Translations under genes and position numbers: made by a program | Shown here: one piece after another, positions 1 to 5,036 of the stretch | How the letters are laid out: each line of letters starts with the position of its first letter | Numbering within the stretch: the first letter of the stretch is position 1 | From: Alphaproteobacteria bacterium | Lineage (GTDB): Bacteria > Pseudomonadota > Alphaproteobacteria > Sphingomonadales > Emcibacteraceae | Reading direction: 5' to 3' | NCBI GenBank assembly: GCA_002401545.1 | Contig: NVTJ01000110.1 | Coordinates: forward strand, 1-7,621 | Length of the DNA: 7,621 nucleotides | Notes under the pieces: model-generated | What the model saw: only the letters and a program-made list of their open reading frames with translations | Database searches by the model: none | Told to the model about the DNA's origin: nothing

Positions 1-1356
1 CACGGGGCACTGGCGGCTGCGGGTAATGAGGGCCGCCGTATTGGCATAACACAGACGGCCCTGACACAGACCCATACCAGTCCGGGTCAGGAGTTTGACG
101 CTGTTGGCGCTCAGAAGGTGAGGATTATCTTCCAGCGCATTCTTTAGTGTGCCACAAGTTACATTCTCACAACGACAGAGCAGGCTGTCATCGGTCATTA
201 CCGTATCAGGGAGATGGTCGGATACTTGCGAGATCTGGCATAAAATTCTGGCAAAACGGTTATGTTTCCTGAGCCTCTTGCGGGCTGCTTTCGTTTCCTT
301 ATGGCCATCATGGCGGGAAACAAGCCCCAGAGCCAGAGCGCATCCTATACCGGCAATATGGCCCTCTTCCCGGCTGGCGTCACCGCCCGCCATCCCGGTT
401 AGTTCACCGGCGACATATAGCCCCGCACGGCTGCTTTCCATCCATTCTGAATGGGTGATGAGCCAGCCGCCCCGCCCCTCGGACCAGTGGGCCTCTGCCC
501 CGGCCTGCCGGGCCAGTTCGGACGCCGCCTGAAACCCGTAACACAGCCCCAGACTATCCACTTCATATTGGCGCAGAGGCCGGTTCTGTGTGGCTTTTCC
601 CGCAGCGGTCACGGGCTGCAGGGTGACTGTTTTCAGGCTGTCACCGCCGCTGGCTTCCTTGATGGCATAGCCAAAAAGAAGGGCGACGCCCGCCCGTTTC
701 AGGCGTATGAGGCTTTTTGCCGCCGCCGCAAAAACCTGCCAGTGGCTCAACAGGGAATGCGGCTGTTTTAACAGGGAGAGACCACGGAACAGGGGCTGGG
801 CAAAGGCAACGGCTGCGACCTTGCCGCCAGCGGCCATAATCTGCTCCGCGACAATCAGTTGCAGCGGATGGGTTCCGGCAAAGACAAAATTCTCCCCGGT
901 GAGGATTTGCTGGCTTTTCAGGAAAGTCTGGATTGCACCCGCTCCCATGACGCCCGGTGTAGTGGCTCCGGGAAAGGCCAGCGGGCGTTCAGTACAGCCG
1001 GAACATATGATGATTTTTTTTGCCGTGAGGCTGCTCAGGCCACTCATATCATGAAGCCATAGCTGAAAACCGTCGGTCAGCGGGATAACCCCGGAAACCG
1101 TCGTTGACATATGCCAGATGACTTTGGGATGATCCGCCATGCGCTGCAGTAAATCCTTAAGGTCATTATAAATATCACCTTTCAGCCAGTCCCTGACAGT
1201 GAATTTTTTCGGCGGCTGGCGCATGATCTGGCCACCGGCGCGGGCCTGTTCATCAAGGACGACAACCCGTCCGCCGTGTTTCAGGATTTGTTCCGCCGCC
1301 GCAAGACCCGCTGGCCCGGCCCCTATGATCGCAACATCATATATACTGTCTGTCAT
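1..1356 (-). CDS. FAD-dependent oxidoreductase subunit with C-terminal BFD-like [2Fe-2S] domain (HcnB/OoxA/LhpE-like), 3' end outside window
   Basis: This is probably the pyridine-nucleotide-disulfide-type subunit of a multi-subunit imino/amino-acid dehydrogenase, passing electrons between flavins and Fe-S centres. I read it by reverse-complementing the left edge: 452 codons are open, with no stop before base 1. An N-terminal dinucleotide fold is seen (VAIIGAGPAGLAAAE; GxGxxG at residues 12-17), then DEQARAGGQIMRQP (35-48) and ERPLAFPGATTPGVMGAGA (from 123), typical of the HcnB/opine oxidase A family. The C-terminus has the BFD-like cluster: C394-R-C396 and C431-QGRL-C436 after TRTGMG. The family is usually about 460-470 residues, so only a few residues are missing. 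The start ATG overlaps the upstream stop (ATGA, 1353-1356) and AGGGGG lies 9 bases ahead, indicating translational coupling. Oddities: the usual ATGA near residue 118 reads CSGC, and the second nucleotide-binding loop reads GTHPL (161-165). The class is firm; D-hydroxyproline as substrate is inferred from context. Confidence 0.88.
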   Translation of the reverse strand, partial: MTDSIYDVAIIGAGPAGLAAAEQILKHGGRVVVLDEQARAGGQIMRQPPKKFTVRDWLKGDIYNDLKDLLQRMADHPKVIWHMSTTVSGVIPLTDGFQLWLHDMSGLSSLTAKKIIICSGCTERPLAFPGATTPGVMGAGAIQTFLKSQQILTGENFVFAGTHPLQLIVAEQIMAAGGKVAAVAFAQPLFRGLSLLKQPHSLLSHWQVFAAAAKSLIRLKRAGVALLFGYAIKEASGGDSLKTVTLQPVTAAGKATQNRPLRQYEVDSLGLCYGFQAASELARQAGAEAHWSEGRGGWLITHSEWMESSRAGLYVAGELTGMAGGDASREEGHIAGIGCALALGLVSRHDGHKETKAARKRLRKHNRFARILCQISQVSDHLPDTVMTDDSLLCRCENVTCGTLKNALEDNPHLLSANSVKLLTRTGMGLCQGRLCYANTAALITRSRQCPV

Positions 1357-1661
1357 AGGCTCTTGCCCCCTATGGTATGGACGCGCATTCCTGCTTTTAC
1401 GCGGGTCATGCAGGCGCGAAGTTTTGTTCTTTGTCCCGGAAAATCCGGGTCAGTCACGGTGACGAGGCAATCATAACACACTCCCATATTGCAAAAGGGG
1501 CCACGGGGTTTTCCGGCCTTGTCACTCTTGCAGGCGGGGTCGCCGGATAACAGGATGACCGTGGCCAGGGTTTCGCCTTCAAAGGCGCTGATTTCCCGGC
1601 CATTCAAGGTTAGCAAAAGCGGCGCGGAGCGTGAGGTATGACGGGTAATTCGTTTTGCCAT
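1353..1661 (-). CDS. Small [2Fe-2S] subunit of heteromeric dehydrogenase (HcnA/OoxC/LhpF-like)
   Basis: This 102-residue protein has a plant-type ferredoxin fold and serves as the electron-transfer subunit between the two flavoproteins encoded on either side. The cluster ligands are visible as C57-x4-C62-x2-C65 and C84, in the characteristic context RGPFCNMGVCYDCLVTV followed by LRACMTRVKAGM. The N-terminal half (LTLNGREISAFEGETLATVIL) is the usual beta-grasp lead-in of Fer2_4-type proteins. The reading frame is open further upstream to an ATG at 1730, but that would put 65 bases inside the preceding gene and add a non-homologous N-terminus. The ATG at 1661 lies 4 bases after the upstream stop, has AAAGG 9 bases ahead, and gives the family's normal length, so it was chosen. 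The 3' stop overlaps the next gene by four bases. This subunit is found with HcnBC, opine oxidases and LhpBE; it is not a stand-alone ferredoxin. Confidence 0.88.
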   Translation of the reverse strand: MAKRITRHTSRSAPLLLTLNGREISAFEGETLATVILLSGDPACKSDKAGKPRGPFCNMGVCYDCLVTVTDPDFPGQRTKLRACMTRVKAGMRVHTIGGKSL

Positions 1662-1665
1662 CGGG

Positions 1666-2856
1666 TTATGCCTTTGCCACAGAGCTGTTGTGTTGTCCGA
1701 ACCGGCCCGGATTATAGGGGGAAATATCATGACTTGTGCCGCCCGTTGTCATCAATTCGCTGATCAGCCTGGCGTAAAGCGGACCGAGGGTAAAACCGGA
1801 ACCGCCAGTGGCAACATAATAGCCGGGAAAGCCCGGAACTTCACCCAGAAGCGGCAGTTGATCATCAATGACGCCCACAATACCTGTCCAGCAGCGCAGC
1901 AGGTGAAGGCGGGCGACCTCTGGCACCAGTTCCGCCGCCAGGATCAGATTCTGAACTACATTTTCCATGATGATGGCGGGGCGCCGGGCAAGGTCGGGTT
2001 GGCCGTGGTTATATTTGAACCGCGCCGCCCAGCCGCCGCCGATCAGGATATTTCCGGCATTGACCTGTTTCAGGGACAGTTCGGCTCCGGCGCGTTGCAA
2101 AAGATGAGGCAGAAAAGGGGGCGTTGCTTCGGTGACACTCATCATCAGGGCAAGGGGCAGAACAGGCAGGTGGATACCCGCCAGCAAGGCGCTCTGTCCG
2201 GCCCATGCCCCGGCAGCATTCAGGATCATATCAACCTCAATTTCTTCTTTCTCCCCCGTACCCAGCCTGACCTGCCATCCCTTCCGGTTGCGGCTGATAT
2301 ATGTGACTTCGCAATGGCTTTGCAATGTGACACCCTGCTTTGCGGCGGCCCGGGCATAGGCAGGGGTGACAAGACGGGGGTTGGCATGTCCTTCCTGTGG
2401 CAAATAGGCTGCGGCCAGTATTTTCTTGTTCAGATAGGGGGCAATTTGCAGGGTTTCCTCTGCGGTGAGCAGTTGGGTATCCATGCCGCAGCTTTGTTCG
2501 AGGCTGTGTTTATTTTTTAACAGAGCAACCTCGTCGCTGGTCATGGCCACCATAAAGCCGCCCTTCATGGCCAGCCCCACAGGCTCGCCAAGTTCTGCTT
2601 CCAGACCGGTCCATTGTTCAACTGCCATGCGGTTGAGGGCAATGATCCGGGAAAATTGTTCCGCAAGGGCATCGCCCTGTTGGATCAGGCGATGTTCGAG
2701 CTGGAAATGCAGCGAACCGGCATTCTGACCGGAGGCAAGGCTGTTAATATCATTTTTTTCGGCCAGCAGGACATTGGCACCGCGCCGCGCCAGATAAAAG
2801 GCGCTGGCACAACCGACAAGCCCGCCACCGATAACCAGAACATCATATTTCCTCAT
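1666..2856 (-). CDS. DadA-like FAD-dependent amino/imino-acid dehydrogenase, catalytic subunit (HcnC/OoxB/LhpB-like)
   Basis: This 396-residue DAO-family flavoprotein probably oxidises a secondary amine or D-amino acid; in this context the best candidate reaction is D-hydroxyproline to pyrroline-4-hydroxy-2-carboxylate. The N-terminus MRKYDVLVIGGGLVGCASA carries the FAD-binding GxGxxG at residues 10-15, followed by the acidic end of beta-2 (LLAEKN). ASGQNAGSLHFQLE is the usual flavin-proximal Ser/Gly/Gln/Asn segment. The C-terminal FAD loop is WTGIVGVIDDQLPLLGEVPG, then GYYVATGGSGFTLGP. Length and domain layout fit HcnC/opine oxidase B/LhpB. It sits 39 bases after the DapA-like gene and 4 bases before the [2Fe-2S] gene, in the same operon. 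The ribosome binding site is weak (GTCGGA close to the ATG), so coupling to the upstream gene may matter. True DadA acts as one polypeptide; the Fe-S and BFD partners next door argue for a heteromer. Family confident, substrate inferred. Confidence 0.88.
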   Translation of the reverse strand: MRKYDVLVIGGGLVGCASAFYLARRGANVLLAEKNDINSLASGQNAGSLHFQLEHRLIQQGDALAEQFSRIIALNRMAVEQWTGLEAELGEPVGLAMKGGFMVAMTSDEVALLKNKHSLEQSCGMDTQLLTAEETLQIAPYLNKKILAAAYLPQEGHANPRLVTPAYARAAAKQGVTLQSHCEVTYISRNRKGWQVRLGTGEKEEIEVDMILNAAGAWAGQSALLAGIHLPVLPLALMMSVTEATPPFLPHLLQRAGAELSLKQVNAGNILIGGGWAARFKYNHGQPDLARRPAIIMENVVQNLILAAELVPEVARLHLLRCWTGIVGVIDDQLPLLGEVPGFPGYYVATGGSGFTLGPLYARLISELMTTGGTSHDISPYNPGRFGQHNSSVAKA

Positions 2857-2871
2857 AATATCCGACTATAG

Positions 2872-2886
2872 CTGAAAATTTTTCAG
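2872..2886. repeat. 15-bp perfect inverted repeat between the DapA-like and DadA-like genes
   Basis: CTGAAAA-T-TTTTCAG is a perfect 7-bp dyad with a one-base centre, lying in the 39-base gap between two operon genes. In RNA the stem would be A/U-rich and has no following U-run, so an intrinsic terminator is unlikely. It could be a weak processing or protein-binding site, or chance. Confidence 0.4.
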
Positions 2887-2895
2887 GAAACAGGT

Positions 2896-3813
2896 CTATA
2901 ATATGCCCAGTCCCTCAAGAGAGTTGCGGATAATGGCCGTTTCCTCATCCAGCAGCGGCAATATGGGACGGCGGGGAACGCCGCCAGGAAGACCCTGCAA
3001 ATTAAGGGCCGTCTTCATAATGGCCTGCGCCGAGCCGAATTTAGCCACATAATGGACGTCAAACCAGTCATCCATGATCCGGCAGTCCATCGCCCCGTAT
3101 TCCAGAGATTTTGTGATGTTACCCTGCCACAGTTCATCAAAAAATGCGGACTGGTAATGACCCAGAACTGCCCCGGCGCCCATTAACCCATCGGATTTTT
3201 TCTCCTGGATTAATTTTATGCCATAGTCATTCATTGGCGCGCCAAAAACCCGTACTTTTTTATGCAGTGCTTCGGCATCCTTAAGAAATTTATTGCTGTC
3301 GCCGGTAGAATTTTTCAAAGCGACCACATTCTTCAGTCCACAGATCCGCTCCAGAAGGGGTAATGGCATGTCAATACCGGTTCCGGGTGGCCAGTTATAG
3401 ATACAGACAGGAATATTTACCGCATCATTTATTTCCTGATAAAAAGTAAATATCTCGCGCTCAGAGGGTTTGACATAGGGCGGCGGTGTCACAAGAATGC
3501 CGTCGAATTTGCACGAGTGGGCAACCTGGGCCAGCGCAATGACATCCCTGGCCGTGAAGGCATTGCAGCCAGCCACCAGCGTCATTTTGCCGCAAAGAAC
3601 ATCACTGGTTGTTTTATAGAGCAGGGCTTTTTCTTCGAAATCCATGGAGAACCATTCTCCGGTTGTTCCCGCGACAACAATGCCATGCATACCTTCCTGA
3701 TGTAACCATTCCAGAAGGCTTGTCAGCATTTTTGTATCCAGATCACCCTGATTATTGAATGGCGTTGTTATGGCCGGAATATAGCCGCGCCAGTCAATAT
3801 CGTTCCTGTCCAT
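2896..3813 (-). CDS. DapA-superfamily lyase/deaminase, probable pyrroline-4-hydroxy-2-carboxylate deaminase (LhpC/HypD-like)
   Basis: This cytoplasmic class I aldolase-type TIM barrel has 305 residues, the family's normal size. The phosphate/carboxylate-loop signature is AGTTGEW (T50, T51), the proton-relay tyrosine is Y139 in IYNWPPGTG, and the Schiff-base lysine is K167 in VALKNSTGD. It is not ordinary dihydrodipicolinate synthase: the arginine that binds the substrate carboxylate in DapA (YNVPSRTG) is glycine (G144), and the gene lies with amine dehydrogenase subunits. In hydroxyproline catabolism a DapA-family enzyme deaminates and dehydrates pyrroline-4-hydroxy-2-carboxylate to alpha-ketoglutarate semialdehyde; that fits the operon best. 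Other DapA-family functions (sialate lyase, KDG or 4-hydroxy-2-ketoglutarate aldolase) cannot be excluded. It is the first gene of the minus-strand operon; the ATG at 3813 follows GGAGAG by 8 bases. A LysR operator lies upstream. Confidence 0.87.
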   Translation of the reverse strand: MDRNDIDWRGYIPAITTPFNNQGDLDTKMLTSLLEWLHQEGMHGIVVAGTTGEWFSMDFEEKALLYKTTSDVLCGKMTLVAGCNAFTARDVIALAQVAHSCKFDGILVTPPPYVKPSEREIFTFYQEINDAVNIPVCIYNWPPGTGIDMPLPLLERICGLKNVVALKNSTGDSNKFLKDAEALHKKVRVFGAPMNDYGIKLIQEKKSDGLMGAGAVLGHYQSAFFDELWQGNITKSLEYGAMDCRIMDDWFDVHYVAKFGSAQAIMKTALNLQGLPGGVPRRPILPLLDEETAIIRNSLEGLGIL

Positions 3814-3821
3814 TCCACGAA

Positions 3822-3827
3822 CTCTCC
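3822..3827 (-). promoter_or_regulatory. Shine-Dalgarno site of the DapA-like gene
   Basis: GGAGAG on the minus strand, 8 bases before the ATG at 3813. It selects this start over the ATG at 3829, which is out of frame. Confidence 0.65.
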
Positions 3828-3857
3828 ATGTTATTCATGTCGTTATATCAGTATGTA

Positions 3858-3882
3858 ATCGTCTCATAAAGGAAATGACGAT
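3858..3882. repeat. Inverted repeat in the leader region of the catabolic operon
   Basis: ATCGTC (3858-3863) and GACGAT (3877-3882) are perfectly complementary arms around a 13-base loop. If transcription starts near 3891, as the operator position suggests, the dyad would be a short hairpin in the 5' leader of the DapA-like transcript. It could instead be a second protein-binding site. Six paired bases can arise by chance. Confidence 0.3.
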
Positions 3883-3897
3883 TTGTGCTTTTTTTAA

Positions 3898-3926
3898 TTT
3901 TTACTGGTCTAACTTCGTTTCTCCAA
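3898..3926 (-). promoter_or_regulatory. Candidate promoter of the catabolic operon
   Basis: On the minus strand TTGGAG (3926-3921) and TAAAAA (3903-3898), 17 bases apart, are weak -35/-10 boxes. They stand right after the second conserved block of the LysR site, as expected for a LysR-activated promoter. A competing -10-like TATAAC lies at 3847-3842 with a poor -35. The call rests mainly on position. Confidence 0.3.
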
Positions 3927-3965
3927 TTACAATGAATAAAAAATTATGTTGCTTTTAACGCAACA
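3922..3965 (-). promoter_or_regulatory. LysR-type operator facing the catabolic operon (dyad plus downstream block)
   Basis: The dyad TGTTGC-N7-GCAACA occupies 3947-3965 and is centred on 3956, with T-N11-A symmetry, as LysR recognition sites have. Read on the minus strand it is TGTTGCGTTAAAAGCAACA, which matches the site at 4913-4931 in 16 of 19 positions. Eight bases further towards the DapA-like gene comes TTATTCATTGTAATTGGA (3939-3922), which matches the block at the same offset in the other site in 15 of 18 positions. I read the dyad as the recognition site and the second block as the activation site. The dyad is also 39 bases from the LysR gene start, so binding may repress the regulator's own promoter. 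Confidence 0.72.
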
Positions 3966-3994
3966 ATGTCAAGTTTAACCAGAAATGAAATGAG

Positions 3995-4900
3995 ATGAAT
4001 TTTAATATTTCCCGCCTGCGTTATCTCTATGAAGTGATCAAGTGCGGCTCCATGCGGGCAGCCAGCGAAAAGATGAATGTTGCCCCGTCCTCTGTCAGTC
4101 GGCAGATTGCCATTCTGGAAGGGGAGCTTGGCGTTGAGGTTCTGGAGCGGGGACGTGGCAAGGCCAGGTTGACCGAAGCCGGAGAATTGGCTGTAAAATA
4201 TTACCGGGAAGACCTTACCCATAAGGAAACGCTGGCGTCTCACCTGAATGATGTTCGGGGATTAAAGCGGGGAACCGTAAAGATTGCCATTGGCGAGGGT
4301 TTCGTCAGTGATTTACTGTCGGATGCCATGCAGGCTTTCATGATTAAATATCCTGAAATACATCTGGAAGTCCGTGTGGCGGGCACCAATCAGGTTTTAA
4401 CATTGGTGGAGGAGGATGAAGCCCATATTGGCATGGTGTTCAATTGCCCGCCCTTGCCGCGAATTTCCGTGCAACAAATGTATAGCTTGCCTTTGAAAGC
4501 GGTCATGGCGGCGACAAATCCTCTGGCGGATAAAAAAAATATCAGCTTGAAAGATTTAAGCGGTGCGAAATGTGCCTTGCCCCAGAAAAACTTCAGAATA
4601 CGGGAGGTTATGGATCAGGCGGCCCATAATGAAAGAGTTATTCTGAACCCGGTGTTGACGTCAAATTCCATGTTGATCCTCAAAAATATGGCCATGTCGC
4701 CGGAGGGGGTGACGGTCCTGCCGGATATTGCTATTCTCAGGGAATTAAAGGCCGGTCAATTGGTATCTATTCCCATAAAGAGTAAAAGCCTGTCCAGTAC
4801 GTCGGCGGGAATTGTCACCCGACTCGGACGATTATTACCGGTATCTGCCCAGGAATTCATGAAATATCTCCAGTCTTATTTCAATCATGAATTAGTGTGA
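3995..4900 (+). CDS. LysR-family transcriptional regulator, likely controller of the catabolic and uptake operons
   Basis: This 301-residue protein has standard LysR size and layout. The winged helix-turn-helix spans about residues 5-64 (LRYLYEVIKCGSMRAASEKM, then APSSVSRQIAILEGELGVEV, ending LTEAGE). A linker helix runs to about 88, and the two-lobed effector-binding domain starts at KRGTVKIAIGEGF (about 91). The gene is divergent from the catabolic operon and lies directly before the TonB receptor gene in the same direction, a classical position for a local regulator. Matching LysR-type dyads are found on both sides of it, so I infer it binds both and activates both operons when a pathway ligand is present. 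The start ATG at 3995 is the only one in frame near the domain start; the ATGs at 3985 and 3990 are out of frame, and the ribosome binding site is weak. The known hydroxyproline regulators I recall are of other families, so the pairing is worth noting. Confidence 0.9.
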   Translation: MNFNISRLRYLYEVIKCGSMRAASEKMNVAPSSVSRQIAILEGELGVEVLERGRGKARLTEAGELAVKYYREDLTHKETLASHLNDVRGLKRGTVKIAIGEGFVSDLLSDAMQAFMIKYPEIHLEVRVAGTNQVLTLVEEDEAHIGMVFNCPPLPRISVQQMYSLPLKAVMAATNPLADKKNISLKDLSGAKCALPQKNFRIREVMDQAAHNERVILNPVLTSNSMLILKNMAMSPEGVTVLPDIAILRELKAGQLVSIPIKSKSLSSTSAGIVTRLGRLLPVSAQEFMKYLQSYFNHELV

Positions 4901-4912
4901 CATTGAAATTAA

Positions 4913-4960
4913 TGTTGCGTTTTAAGCAACGATTATCCTTATTAATTGTTATTGCAACAA
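4913..4960 (+). promoter_or_regulatory. LysR-type operator upstream of the TonB receptor gene (dyad plus downstream block)
   Basis: The dyad TGTTGCGTTTTAAGCAACG (4913-4931, centre 4922) has GTTGC-N7-GCAAC arms and T-N11-A symmetry. Eight bases on, TTATTAATTGTTATTGCA (4939-4956) repeats the block found at the same distance in the catabolic operon's control region. Within it TTGTT-N5-AACAA (4946-4960) is a second dyad, centred about 31 bases (three helical turns) from the first, as expected for paired LysR recognition and activation sites. It sits about 85-115 bases before the receptor start. Confidence 0.72.
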
Positions 4961-4981
4961 AATAGGTGAACATCCTAACAT
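4952..4981 (+). promoter_or_regulatory. Candidate promoter of the receptor-transporter operon
   Basis: TTGCAA (4952-4957) and TAACAT (4976-4981), with an 18-base spacer, are imperfect -35/-10 boxes. The -35 overlaps the second LysR block, as in activator-dependent promoters. No terminator was seen between the LysR stop and this point, so read-through from the regulator gene is also possible. Confidence 0.33.
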
Positions 4982-5025
4982 TTCCTCTCGAACAGGCATT
5001 TATCAGATGATTTTATGTGGAAAGC

Positions 5026-5033
5026 AGAGGAAA
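5026..5033 (+). promoter_or_regulatory. Shine-Dalgarno site deciding the receptor start
   Basis: AGAGGAAA ends just ahead of the ATG at 5037 (6 bases between its GG and the ATG). It favours 5037 over the in-frame ATG at 5007, which has only a distant AGG. The 5037 start also yields a cleaner signal peptide. Confidence 0.65.
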
Positions 5034-5036
5034 CCA

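Noticed and set aside
149..1476. Several plus-strand open frames (such as 149-532, 451-771, 707-1054, 1199-1462)
   Set aside because: All are antisense to the HcnB/LhpE-like gene, which is open across the whole left edge and carries clear FAD and Fe-S motifs.
1353..1730. Longer form of the [2Fe-2S] protein starting at 1730
   Set aside because: It would overlap the upstream gene by 65 bases and add a tail coded in a shadow frame; the start at 1661 has a ribosome binding site and the family length.
1690..2520. 276-codon open frame on the plus strand
   Set aside because: It lies fully antisense to the DadA-like gene, whose domains are unmistakable. Its translation shows no recognisable domain and has a shadow-frame composition.
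1..2856. Hydrogen cyanide synthase (hcnABC)
   Set aside because: The subunits are homologous, but the gene order differs from hcnA-hcnB-hcnC, and the DapA-like partner and transporter genes point to catabolism of an imino acid.
2896..3813. Biosynthetic dapA (lysine pathway)
   Set aside because: The carboxylate-binding arginine is replaced by glycine, and the gene leads an amine-dehydrogenase operon under a LysR site.
3880..3906. T-rich run as an intrinsic terminator
   Set aside because: No GC-rich stem precedes it on either strand and no gene ends there; it is A/T-rich promoter DNA between divergent genes.
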